This document shows, one piece after another, positions 41,634 through 49,775 of a stretch of 64,000 nucleotides of DNA (the first letter of the stretch is position 1; each line of letters begins with the position of its first letter). Made by a program: the position numbers and the translations under genes. This stretch comes from Halorhabdus sp. CBA1104. Lineage in GTDB: Archaea > Halobacteriota > Halobacteria > Halobacteriales > Haloarculaceae. The notes below the pieces were generated by a model that did not search any database, was not told where the DNA came from, and saw only the letters and a list, made by a program, of their open reading frames with translations. The stretch is from contig NZ_CP033878.1 in assembly GCF_009690625.1 (NCBI RefSeq), positions 558,001 through 622,000 on the forward strand, given 5' to 3'.

Positions 41634-44216
41634 ATGACCACACAAGCCATCGAGCGAGTCGAGCAGTGGGAGACCCGCTCGTTCGAGGGAGGCTATCGGG
41701 GGCTGCAGACGCTCACAGACCGGGAGTTTTCCGGCGTTGTTCGGGCCACCGGCGGCACGCTCTGTATGCTCAACGGTACTGTCGTCGGCATCGTCGGTGG
41801 ATCTATCGACGATTTCGAAGATGCCGATGGGACCGCGTATACCGCCCCGACGCCGGCCCTTCCCCTGCTGATCGTCATGCAAGAGCGCAGCGACGAGGTT
41901 CGAGGGAAGTACTACACCGAGGATACGCCACTTTCGAAGGTCGACTCGACGCTCTCGGACGGCGGATTCACGGGTTTCATCCAACTTTCCGAGAACGTTC
42001 TCAGCGGGGATTACTACGTCGTCTATCACAGTGGCCGCTCGATGAGCGTTGCCTTCGTCGGTGAGAGTGCCCAGTTGCTCGTCGAAGACGAGGCTTTCCA
42101 GCGGGCCGACGACGAAGTGGGGATCTACGAGGTTCGGCCGGTCGATATCGAACCAGTCGAGATCCCCGAGCCCGAGACGCCGCCTGCGTCCTCAGCCGAG
42201 GCTGCCGCCGGGTCCTCGGACACACCGGCGGCTGAGGACGAGGATTCTGACGTGCCCGTCTCCGCTGACACTGACGCCGAGGCGGCCAACGATACCGCAC
42301 CCGACGATTCCGAGCCGGATCCGGCCGACCCCGCGGAAACGCCAACCGACGAGACAGCAACGCCGTCGACGGTCCAAGAGCCCGACACCACCGGTGGGCA
42401 GCCCGAAGCCGCCACGTCAGATGGGGCTGTCTCGACCGAACGTGCTCGGACAGACGACTCGACCAGTGAGCCAACTGCCGAGTCGAGGAGCGAGACCGGA
42501 ACGGACGCCAACGCTGCAGCAAGGACGGAACCGGTCGCACAAGACAGTGAGTCGGCGGCGGGCGAATCGGCTCCCCCCGAGACGGCGGCTGAATCGCCCA
42601 CGACGGAGACCGATCCCGAATCGACGACGCCTGCCGAAACGGCTACCCAGGAGCGCCTCGACGGAGCGGACCGACGCGCACAAGGGTCCACAGCGGCGGC
42701 CGAGTCGACACGACCGACGACGGAAACCGACACGGACACGCCGGAGAGAACGACGACTGATCGTCCGTCGGGGGATCGCGACCAGTCGGCGGACACGGCC
42801 ACCGAAGGGCCTGCTTCGTCCGGGCAGTCGCCGACGGCCGACCAGCGACGGGAGACCGGAACGAGCGGTGCCGATCGTCCGGCCGACCGGTCTCCGTCCC
42901 GTTCCGGTGGATCGCCCTCGTCCGGGGAGGCTGTCGAATTAGAAACCCGGACGCTTCCATCACTGGATCCCGACCGCACTTGGAACGGCGACGAGCGCGA
43001 GCGCCAGCCCGAGGTCCCGACTGGGGAGTCAGCCAACCTACCATCAACCAGCGAACCCGAACCGGCAAACGAGCACCGTTCAAGCGGCCAGAGTGAAGCC
43101 ACCGAGGCGAGCCAATCCACGGACACGGCCACGGCTGGCACGTCTGAGAAGCAACAACCCAACGCGGCGGCCCCCCCGTCAAGTGAGTCCGAATCAGCCA
43201 CCGAGCCCGAACCCGAGCCACAAGCTGAGACCGAGACGGTCGCGGCGCTTCGAGAAACCATCGCGGACCGTGAACAGCGCATCGAAACCCTCGAAGCGAA
43301 TCTCGAAACGACTCGACGGGAACGTGACGAACTCGAAACCGAGCGTGACGACCTACAGGCACAAGTAGAGCGATTGGAGGACGAACTGTCCGAACTCCGT
43401 GAGGAACTGTCTGATCTCCGTGAGGAACGGGAGATGCTCTCATCCCAACTCGAGGCCCACGACGGCACCGACGGCGAGACCCCCGAACGACGGCTCGGAC
43501 AGCAGGAGGCCTTAGATGGTACTGACTTGTTTGTCAGATACGCCTCGAAAGGGGAGCCGACGCTGAAATCAGCCTACGAGAACGGCGCTACACGGGCCGA
43601 CGTCAACCAAAACCTCGATGTCGAATCCCACACCCAGTTCGAGACGGAGGGGACGGTCGTTTCCGGGGATTCCTTCGAATCGTTCTTACACAGTACTGTC
43701 GAGCATCGCTACGTTTCGTGGATCGTCCGGCAGCTACTCTTCGAGATACGCGATACGGGACACCAGGACGCGCTTGCAGACCTCTACGACGCGTTGCCCC
43801 GGATCGACCGGATCGAACTCAACGGCACGACGGCTGTCGAATACACGGAAGACGGTCAGACGAAACGGTCACAGGAATCTTTCGACGTGGTGTTGCGTGA
43901 CCGGATGGGCAACCCACTGATCGTCGCAAACATCAACGATTCCCGACAGGCTGCCACCGAAGACCAGATGTCCTCGCTGGTCACGGCCGCCACTCGCATC
44001 GGCGAATCGAACGCCAGCCTCGCCGCGGCGATGTTCGTCACGTCGAGTTTCTTCGAACCCGGTGCTCTGGAGACGGCTGCCGACGCGACTGGTGGCGGTC
44101 TCCTGAGCCGAGACAAACGGGAGAGTTACGTCAAAATCTCCCGCAAGCAGGGCTTTCACCTCTGTCTGGTCGAAGCGCGCGAAGAACAGTTCCACATGGC
44201 TGTCCCCGAACTGTGA
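41634..44216 (+). CDS. Modular 860-residue protein: globular head, disordered linker, coiled coil, nuclease-like tail
   Basis: I cannot assign a function. Four parts are visible. Residues 1-175 are a globular domain (FEGGYRGLQTLTDREFSG, GTVVGIVGGSIDDFED, GFTGFIQLSENVLSGDYYV). About 176-529 are Ser/Thr/Pro/Glu/Asp-rich and almost certainly disordered. Residues 530-612 form a heptad coiled coil (LREELSDLREERE and similar). Residues 625-860 are a second globular domain with alternating strands and helices, SFDVVLRDRMGNPLIVANIN followed by a helix, which resembles a PD-(D/E)xK fold without the catalytic Glu-x-Lys. There is no signal peptide, so it is cytosolic. TATATG about 28 nt upstream sets the ATG. 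Confidence 0.8.
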   Translation: MTTQAIERVEQWETRSFEGGYRGLQTLTDREFSGVVRATGGTLCMLNGTVVGIVGGSIDDFEDADGTAYTAPTPALPLLIVMQERSDEVRGKYYTEDTPLSKVDSTLSDGGFTGFIQLSENVLSGDYYVVYHSGRSMSVAFVGESAQLLVEDEAFQRADDEVGIYEVRPVDIEPVEIPEPETPPASSAEAAAGSSDTPAAEDEDSDVPVSADTDAEAANDTAPDDSEPDPADPAETPTDETATPSTVQEPDTTGGQPEAATSDGAVSTERARTDDSTSEPTAESRSETGTDANAAARTEPVAQDSESAAGESAPPETAAESPTTETDPESTTPAETATQERLDGADRRAQGSTAAAESTRPTTETDTDTPERTTTDRPSGDRDQSADTATEGPASSGQSPTADQRRETGTSGADRPADRSPSRSGGSPSSGEAVELETRTLPSLDPDRTWNGDERERQPEVPTGESANLPSTSEPEPANEHRSSGQSEATEASQSTDTATAGTSEKQQPNAAAPPSSESESATEPEPEPQAETETVAALRETIADREQRIETLEANLETTRRERDELETERDDLQAQVERLEDELSELREELSDLREEREMLSSQLEAHDGTDGETPERRLGQQEALDGTDLFVRYASKGEPTLKSAYENGATRADVNQNLDVESHTQFETEGTVVSGDSFESFLHSTVEHRYVSWIVRQLLFEIRDTGHQDALADLYDALPRIDRIELNGTTAVEYTEDGQTKRSQESFDVVLRDRMGNPLIVANINDSRQAATEDQMSSLVTAATRIGESNASLAAAMFVTSSFFEPGALETAADATGGGLLSRDKRESYVKISRKQGFHLCLVEAREEQFHMAVPEL

Positions 44217-44239
44217 GTCAACGGGTAGAACCGTCCCGA

Positions 44240-44545
44240 TTAACTCTCGACTTGGGCCGCGTCCTCGATCTTCATGCCTTCCAGTTTCTCGATCGTCTGA
44301 TCGACTTTCTCGTCGAGGTCGTCGACGAATTCCTGGGTCTGCTCGGTCGTGATCGCTCCCTGGCTGGACGGCTCGATGAGGTTCTCTTCTTCGAGTACGC
44401 GAAGCGAGTACCGCACCTTGTGATGCGGGTAGCCTGTCTCGTTGGACATCTTCACGATGCCGATCGGTTCATTCTCGATGACCATCCGCAGAACCTGCAG
44501 ATGTCGCTCCAGCATGTCCACTTCTTTCTCAAGCCTATCTATCAT
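44240..44545 (-). CDS. Winged-HTH transcriptional regulator with coiled-coil ends
   Basis: 101-residue archaeal regulator. It begins with a helix of heptads (MIDRLEKEVDMLERHLQVLRMV), continues with a winged HTH (GIVKMSNETGYPHHKVRYSL, RVLEEENLIEPSSQG) and ends with a second amphipathic helix (FVDDLDEKVDQTIEKLEGM), so dimerisation through the terminal helices is likely. Similar proteins are widespread in haloarchaea; targets are not known. The promoter (minus-strand CCTTTAAACC, 30 nt from the ATG) overlaps an imperfect palindrome. It diverges from purA and converges on the 860-residue protein gene. Confidence 0.82.
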   Translation of the reverse strand: MIDRLEKEVDMLERHLQVLRMVIENEPIGIVKMSNETGYPHHKVRYSLRVLEEENLIEPSSQGAITTEQTQEFVDDLDEKVDQTIEKLEGMKIEDAAQVES

Positions 44546-44547
44546 GG

Positions 44548-44563
44548 CACGTGTTAACTTGTG
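44548..44563. promoter_or_regulatory. Imperfect palindrome over the HTH-gene transcription start
   Basis: CACGTGTTAACTTGTG pairs at six of eight positions and lies between the ATG at 44545 and the TATA box of this gene, that is across the expected start site. It is a candidate site for autorepression. Confidence 0.35.
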
Positions 44564-44572
44564 TTCGGAGGG

Positions 44573-44578
44573 TTTAAA
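44573..44578 (-). promoter_or_regulatory. TATA box of the HTH regulator gene
   Basis: TTTAAA within minus-strand CCTTTAAACC, about 30 nt from the ATG at 44545; a strong match to the archaeal TATA element and consistent with a leaderless mRNA. Confidence 0.55.
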
Positions 44579-44680
44579 GGTTGTTGTCCGTCCACGAAGA
44601 ATTTCCTCGTGTGAGCTTGAGTGAGCGGGGATATAACCCTTGTGATAGAGTCACTACCAGAGCTACGGGACCGAAATCGG

Positions 44681-44686
44681 TTTATC
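44681..44686 (+). promoter_or_regulatory. TATA-like box of purA
   Basis: TTTATC centred 27 nt before the purA ATG at 44710. The spacing implies a leaderless transcript and supports this start over the longer frame. Confidence 0.5.
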
Positions 44687-44709
44687 GGGAGGGAAAAAAC
44701 CCGGAGATA

Positions 44710-46089
44710 ATGACTGTCACGATTGTCGGGTCGCAGTTAGGCGACGAAGGGAAGGGCCGCGTTGTCGACCTCTACAGCGACGACGCCGATGTTGTCGTCC
44801 GTTATCAGGGCGGAGACAACGCCGGACACACCGTGTGTCATGCCGGCGAGGAGTACAAACTCTCACTCGTTCCCAGCGGTGCGATCCGGGGTAAAGTGGG
44901 CGTCCTCGGTAACGGCTGTGTCATCAATCCACGGACGCTGTTCGACGAACTGGAAATGCTCGCCGATCGTGGCCTCGACCCGGACGTTCGAGTCGCCGAG
45001 CGGGCACACGTCATTCTCCCGTTCCACCGCGTGCTCGACGGCATCGAGGAAGACGTCAAAAGCGAAGACGACCAGGAAGTCGGGACGACTGGCCGCGGCA
45101 TCGGCCCGACCTACGAGGACAAGGCCGGCCGCCGCGGGGTCCGGATCGGTGACTTACTCGACCCCGCGGTCCTCCGCGAGCGCCTGGAGTATATCGTCCC
45201 GCAGAAACGAGCCGTCGTCGAGGACGTGTACGGTCTGGATCCAGACGGCTTCGAGGAGTATCCCAATGCCTTCGACATCGACGCACTGTTCGAGGAGTTC
45301 AGCGAGTACGGCCGCCGCATCGAACGTGCAGGCATGGCCGTCAATGCCGGGGCGTACCTTACTGACGCTCGCGAGTCGGGTAACAACCTCATGCTCGAAG
45401 GGGCTCAGGGGACGGTCATCGATATCGACCACGGCAACTATCCGTTCGTGACCTCCTCGAATCCGACCGCAGGTGGGGCGACAGTCGGCACCGGGCTCGC
45501 ACCGGGCGTTATCGGTGACGGTGAAGTCATCGGGATCGTCAAGGCTTACCTCACGCGGGTCGGGAGCGGCCCCCTGCCGACAGAACTGGGCGGCGTCGTC
45601 GGTGACACGCCCGGCTACGACCAACAGGGTGATGGCGACGACGAGGAACTCGCGACGTACATTCGCGAGGCTGGCGACGAGTACGGCACTGTCACTGGCC
45701 GTCCGCGACGGGTCGGCTGGCTCGATCTGCCGATGTTGCGTCACTCGACCAGAGTGAGCGGCTTCACTGGACTGGCGATCAACCACGTCGATACGCTTGC
45801 CGGACTGGACGAACTGCAGGTCGCGACTGCCTACGAACTCGATGGCGACCGTGTGGAGACGATCCCTCCGACGACCGAGCGGTGGGCTGACTGTGAGCCC
45901 GTCTACCGACGCTTCGAGGGCTGGGAGGACCACGACTGGGACGCGATCGCCGAGGATGGCTACGAGGCGCTGCCGGAGAATGCCCGCACCTACCTGGAGT
46001 TCCTGAGCGACGATCTCGACGTCCCGATCTACGCGATCGGGATCGGCCCCTCGCGTGAGGATACGATCGTCCGCCAGCGCCCGTACTGA
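44710..46089 (+). CDS. purA: Adenylosuccinate synthetase
   Basis: Joins IMP and aspartate with GTP to form adenylosuccinate, the first committed step to AMP. The 459-residue protein starts with MTVTIVGSQLGDEGKGRVVDL, which supplies the GTP loop and catalytic Asp12, and has the essential His40 in GGDNAGHTV. Other blocks are TTGRGIGPTYEDKAGR (IMP site), EGAQGTVIDIDHGNYPFVTSSNPT and GEVIGIVKAYLTRVGSGPLPTEL. About 25 residues exceed the E. coli length, mainly in an acidic QGDGDDEELATYIRE loop common in haloarchaea. A TATA-like box at 44681-44686 sets the start. Confidence 0.95.
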   Translation: MTVTIVGSQLGDEGKGRVVDLYSDDADVVVRYQGGDNAGHTVCHAGEEYKLSLVPSGAIRGKVGVLGNGCVINPRTLFDELEMLADRGLDPDVRVAERAHVILPFHRVLDGIEEDVKSEDDQEVGTTGRGIGPTYEDKAGRRGVRIGDLLDPAVLRERLEYIVPQKRAVVEDVYGLDPDGFEEYPNAFDIDALFEEFSEYGRRIERAGMAVNAGAYLTDARESGNNLMLEGAQGTVIDIDHGNYPFVTSSNPTAGGATVGTGLAPGVIGDGEVIGIVKAYLTRVGSGPLPTELGGVVGDTPGYDQQGDGDDEELATYIREAGDEYGTVTGRPRRVGWLDLPMLRHSTRVSGFTGLAINHVDTLAGLDELQVATAYELDGDRVETIPPTTERWADCEPVYRRFEGWEDHDWDAIAEDGYEALPENARTYLEFLSDDLDVPIYAIGIGPSREDTIVRQRPY

Positions 46090-46247
46090 GTGGCCTCGAT
46101 ACTCGCGGTCGCTTGTCTCTGGACGGCCTCGGCGACATGCACGTCAGTGGAGTTGTGCCATCGCTGGCCCGGTGAGATGGGGACCGTCCTGCTTCAGCCT
46201 TCACGTCGAGCGGCACGCTTTTGGCCCGCGGGAGCCAGGCATGTGGT

Positions 46248-46442
46248 ATGCACGAAGAGCTGATGGACATCATCTGCTGTCCGCTGGACAAACACGACCT
46301 CGAACTCGACGTGGCAGAACGCGAGGACGGCGAGATCGTCGCCGGCACGTTGACCTGCAACGAGTGTGGCGAAACGTACCCCATCGAAGACGGCATTCCG
46401 AACCTCCTCCCGCCTGATATGCGGGAGGATGCCCCGGCCTGA
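46248..46442 (+). CDS. Trm112-like zinc-ribbon protein
   Basis: 64-residue protein of the Trm112/UPF0434 family. In eukaryotes and Haloferax, Trm112 stabilises several methyltransferases acting on tRNA, rRNA and release factor. The N-terminal DIICCPLDKHDLELDV and the second knuckle LTCNECGETYPIEDGIPNLLP form the zinc ribbon, with the characteristic PIxDGIPxLLP ending. A TATA-like GCTTTTGG centred about 27 nt before the ATG supports this start. A partner methyltransferase is not adjacent. Confidence 0.85.
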   Translation: MHEELMDIICCPLDKHDLELDVAEREDGEIVAGTLTCNECGETYPIEDGIPNLLPPDMREDAPA

Positions 46443-46444
46443 AG

Positions 46445-46453
46445 CTTTTTTAC
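46445..46453 (+). promoter_or_regulatory. T-rich promoter box for the gene at 46476
   Basis: CTTTTTTAC lies just after the Trm112-like stop and 27 nt before a GTG start. It could be read as a terminator of the upstream gene, but its spacing fits a TATA-like element better; both roles are possible. Confidence 0.4.
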
Positions 46454-46475
46454 CAGTCCCTGCGGACTATCAGGT

Positions 46476-47033
46476 GTGGCTGATCCGCTTCCCGTCCACG
46501 TCAACCGTGAGCAACTCCACGACCTAGGGGTGCCTCCGTCTTACGAAACGACGGGAACGTTCCCAATCCGGCTGATCAATCACGGCGAACCGTCACACGT
46601 CCACCTCCACCTCGATGATTCCCTGTCTGACGTTGCGAGACTCGAAGCGACCAATCACTACGTCGACGGCAATCACGAACGCTTCGTTACGGTCTCAGTC
46701 CAGGACGGCGTTACCCAACGGGGCAAACTCAAGATCGTCAGCGGGTACGGGGCGACGACCCGGTACGTCGATATCGTGCTCACTGAACCCGAGGAGGCCA
46801 ACGGCTCAGTCACGGTCGACGAGTCCTTAGCCCACCCCCAGCCCACCGAGCCGGAGTCCACTGACAGCGTCTTCGAAGCGAGTCCAGCACTCCCGGTGAT
46901 TGGCCTGGCTCTCGTGGCTCTGGTGTTCGCCCTCGCTGTTGCCGTCCTCCTCAAACAGTTCGTCGTTGCGGTCGGCGCGGTCGCCGTTCTGATTGGTGTC
47001 CTCGTGGCCGGGTACGTCCTCGTTTTCGAGTGA
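46476..47033 (+). CDS. Uncharacterised protein with C-terminal membrane anchor
   Basis: 185-residue protein with a soluble N-terminal part of about 120 residues, strand-rich and Ig-like in pattern (FPIRLINHGEPSHVHLHLD, VTVSVQDGVTQRGKLKIV), an acidic linker and two C-terminal membrane helices (residues 133-158 and 162-183). No family is recognised with confidence; similar proteins occur across haloarchaea. The GTG start at 46476 is supported by a T-rich CTTTTTTACC centred 27 nt upstream, making the mRNA leaderless. It converges on the DR2241-type gene. Confidence 0.65.
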   Translation: MADPLPVHVNREQLHDLGVPPSYETTGTFPIRLINHGEPSHVHLHLDDSLSDVARLEATNHYVDGNHERFVTVSVQDGVTQRGKLKIVSGYGATTRYVDIVLTEPEEANGSVTVDESLAHPQPTEPESTDSVFEASPALPVIGLALVALVFALAVAVLLKQFVVAVGAVAVLIGVLVAGYVLVFE

Positions 47034-47039
47034 TAAAAC

Positions 47040-48149
47040 TCACTCCGTCGTGTGCTCTTCGCTTGGGTCGCTTCCGTCAGCCATCTCGAACGCACCCGAC
47101 GCGTCGCCCTCGAAGCGCTTGGCTCGAAGATATCGCGCTCGGTATCGGTTGGCACCCGCGCCAAGATCGGCTTCCCGAATCTGGTCAGTCTGGCCGTCGG
47201 CGACGGCGTCGACGATGGCTTCGAGCTGGTCGCGCTCGCTTGGCGTGAGTTCGATCTCGTAGGTCCGTGTCGCCTCGTCTTCGAGACTCGTCCACTCCTT
47301 GGCGGCAGCGACGAACAGCGAACACGGCTCTCGACAGGGGAACGACCCGTCACCTCGCGGCACGTCGAGTACCTCGTCTTCGGTTTCGTCCCACTCGCGT
47401 CGCTTGAGACACTCTGGGTCGACACAGCAGGCCTCGGCCGCCCACTCGAGGGCTTCGGACGGGAGTTCTGAGACCGACTGATACCGACCCGTCTGGCGCT
47501 GGGCGGCTTCGCGGTAGTGAGTCACGTCCAGGTCGCCCTCGCGCTCGCGATACCAGTTCTCGATCGTCGCCGGATACAACTCGCCCACAATCGAGAGTAC
47601 GGCGTCGGGGCCGAGGTCGGGGAACACCCAGCCCCTTGGCAACGTCGGTGCGGTTTTGAGCGGTCGGTACCGATCACGGTCGTCGCGTCTGGCGATCGCC
47701 GTCGCGTCGTCCAGAGCCGTCTTGACTGCAAGCTCGCTGATGGGAACGTCCTGGTCGTCGACGTGCCGGACCTCGTATCGACGTGTCCCCTGGTCGGCCA
47801 GCCGCGCCGTCAGTAGCAGTTGCCCCCATTCCCGGCTCACGCCAGTTTCGAGGGCGTCGTAGCGTTCGGGGACCGTCGACTGCTCGCCCTCGCTTGCCCC
47901 TTCGAGCCACCGAAGAAACGCCCGTCCGGCCGATTGCTCGGGGGCGATGGCGTCCCAGTAGAACCAGTTGGTGACGGAGGCCGCCAGGGGGGCAGGCAGG
48001 TCCGCAAGCGTCCCGTCGGCGGCGACGGTCGTCGTTGATCCTTCTGTGGCCACGTGGAGCCTCTCTCCGTCCAGACGAGCCGAGAGTCCATCGAACTCGA
48101 CGCCATCCGCTGCCGCTTTGGCAAGCGCCTCGACCGGATCGCGGTCCAT
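47040..48149 (-). CDS. DR2241-type protein with cysteine-rich C-terminal domain
   Basis: 369-residue protein resembling the DR2241 family that accompanies CbiX in haloarchaea and Deinococcus. The N-terminal 220 residues are of unknown fold. The C-terminal part has a cysteine cluster, Cys241, Cys242 and Cys247 in CCVDPECLK and Cys272 and Cys276 in PCREPCSLF, suited to an iron-sulfur centre. Such proteins may help metal insertion or reduction in the CbiX reaction, which is inference from neighbourhood. The gene lies 101 bases downstream of cbiX on the same strand. MDRDPVEALAKAAAD is taken as the start. Confidence 0.75.
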   Translation of the reverse strand: MDRDPVEALAKAAADGVEFDGLSARLDGERLHVATEGSTTTVAADGTLADLPAPLAASVTNWFYWDAIAPEQSAGRAFLRWLEGASEGEQSTVPERYDALETGVSREWGQLLLTARLADQGTRRYEVRHVDDQDVPISELAVKTALDDATAIARRDDRDRYRPLKTAPTLPRGWVFPDLGPDAVLSIVGELYPATIENWYREREGDLDVTHYREAAQRQTGRYQSVSELPSEALEWAAEACCVDPECLKRREWDETEDEVLDVPRGDGSFPCREPCSLFVAAAKEWTSLEDEATRTYEIELTPSERDQLEAIVDAVADGQTDQIREADLGAGANRYRARYLRAKRFEGDASGAFEMADGSDPSEEHTTE

Positions 48150-48250
48150 ACGCGTTCCAGGGCCGACAGCGGATAAAACACTCCGCCACCGGCAACTGTT
48201 CGCTGACACGCGCGGGTCATCTCGCCGTCGCTCCGGAGGTGGTCGCTCTC

Positions 48251-49120
48251 TCAACAGAACGATACGGTATCGTCGCCGCTTCGTTCAGGCTCGGTTCTAA
48301 GCCTATCGTTGACCTCGGCCCCGGCGTCGGCTGCCCGCTCGGCGACGACTTCGGCCAGCAACGGCTCTGTCCCGACGGCACCGGCATACCAGATCCGATG
48401 GCCGTCGACGGTAGCGGGCGTGTCCCAACCGGTCCGGTAATCGTCTGTCAGCCCCATGTCCTCGGGAATGTCCTCTTGGGTGTGATAGCCGTCAGCGATG
48501 AACAGGGGGACGACGACCACGTCACTACTCTCAAAGTAATCCGTCACGTCGTCGACTGCCGGCTCCTCGTCCATGAACAGCGCCTGGACCTCCCCAAAGC
48601 GGTCCCGAGCACGGATCCGATCGGCGTGATACCTGACGGCCTTCGCCGAGTTCTCGTTGCGTTCGGTGCCGTGGCCGACAACGGCCAGTCCGACACCCTC
48701 ACCCACGTCGGGATCGCCGGTGACCGACTCCGCACGGCGGACGATCACGTCGCTCATCGCGTCGTGAGTCCCCACGGGGCCACAGTAGTGGACGGTCTGG
48801 GCGGTGTCTTGGGCCGAGAGCGTCGCCGCGACGGCGCTGGTCCCATCCGACTCCCAGCCGCTCCAGCCTGCAAGGCGGAACTCCCGGGGGATCACCTGCT
48901 CGGTGAAATACCCCTCACTGATGAACAGCGGCACCAGATAGATCTCCTCGCTGGGGACGGTCCGGAGGGCCTCCCGGAAGTGGGGCTGTTCCTTCCAGAA
49001 GGCGGGCTGGACGGTATCGAACGCCCCGGTCGCACGGAGCCGCCGGGCGTGCTCGTGGGCCGGCCGGCTCGACGCCGGATTGAGGTGGGAACCGTGGGCA
49101 GCGACGACGAGTGTGGGCAT
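48251..49120 (-). CDS. cbiX: Sirohydrochlorin cobaltochelatase/ferrochelatase, CbiX (two-domain)
   Basis: Inserts cobalt (or iron) into sirohydrochlorin for cobalamin or siroheme synthesis. The 289-residue protein has two CbiX repeats: the first begins LVVAAHGSHLNPASSRPA, the second LAVVGHGTERNENSAKAV, each with the metal-binding His. Both repeats also keep the VPLFISEGYFTEQVIP and VPLFIADGYHTQEDIP motifs. The start MPTLVVAAHGSH is unambiguous. The DR2241-type gene follows. No other cobalamin genes are in the window. Confidence 0.9.
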   Translation of the reverse strand: MPTLVVAAHGSHLNPASSRPAHEHARRLRATGAFDTVQPAFWKEQPHFREALRTVPSEEIYLVPLFISEGYFTEQVIPREFRLAGWSGWESDGTSAVAATLSAQDTAQTVHYCGPVGTHDAMSDVIVRRAESVTGDPDVGEGVGLAVVGHGTERNENSAKAVRYHADRIRARDRFGEVQALFMDEEPAVDDVTDYFESSDVVVVPLFIADGYHTQEDIPEDMGLTDDYRTGWDTPATVDGHRIWYAGAVGTEPLLAEVVAERAADAGAEVNDRLRTEPERSGDDTVSFC

Positions 49121-49197
49121 GGCCGGCTGTTGGCCGAGGGTCGTCTTAGCCGTTGGCCTACTGGGGATTTATGCGACTACCGGTCACACGGATGGAT

Positions 49198-49665
49198 ATG
49201 ACGCTCGCAGAGCAGGCCCGAGAGGCCGTCCGGGCACGGCCGTTCGTCCACGAGGCGTTGCGGGCCGGGGTGATCAACTACTCTGCGGCCGCTCGGCTCC
49301 TCGACGTGGGCGAGGAAGATGCTGTCGCCGCCGCGCTCCGTCGGTACGGCGAGGAACTGGCCGACCGCGACGAACCGGACCGGTCGGCACGCGTCACGAT
49401 GCACAGCGGGGTTGGCCGTGTCGAGGATGCCGACGACGGCCTCCTGATGGTCGGTGACGCGACGTTCGCCTCGGGAGAGGGGTCTCTGACGGCAGTGCTG
49501 GTCGATGGGGACGTCGACCCATCGTTGCTGACTCGTGTGTGCGCCCGCTTGGTGGCCGAAGACGTGGTTGTGCAAGCGGCGGGCGTCGCAGACGAATCGC
49601 TCGTCGTCTTGGTCGATCGCCGGGACGGCCCACAGGTCGTGCAGTTTCTCGAAGCACTGGTGTAG
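49198..49665 (+). CDS. Conserved haloarchaeal protein of unknown function
   Basis: 155-residue cytosolic protein. The first 60 residues form a helical, HTH-like region (AREAVRARPFVHEALRAGVI, YSAAARLLDVGEEDAVAAALRRY), the remainder an alpha-beta domain (GLLMVGDATFASGEGSLTAVL, LLTRVCARLVAEDVVVQAAGVAD) that resembles an ACT-like fold. I cannot name a role. Two in-frame ATGs, 49192 and 49198, are possible; an ATTTAT box (49167-49172) centred 27 nt upstream of 49198 excludes the ATG at 49171. It precedes cysS on the same strand by 110 bases. Confidence 0.7.
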   Translation: MTLAEQAREAVRARPFVHEALRAGVINYSAAARLLDVGEEDAVAAALRRYGEELADRDEPDRSARVTMHSGVGRVEDADDGLLMVGDATFASGEGSLTAVLVDGDVDPSLLTRVCARLVAEDVVVQAAGVADESLVVLVDRRDGPQVVQFLEALV

Positions 49666-49775
49666 TGGGCGTCGCAACTGCCACTGCCGGCGAGGGAGGC
49701 GGTCCGCTCTCGCCACTGCAGTGTCGGGTCTCTCGATCCGACGGATTGAAACGCCCGCCGCCGAACCTTCAGCCA

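Noticed and set aside
42125-43468. Long Ser-rich open frame antisense to the 860-residue protein
   Set aside because: Its serine richness is the reverse complement of Asp/Glu/Ser/Thr codons in the disordered linker; no start signal or recognisable motif.
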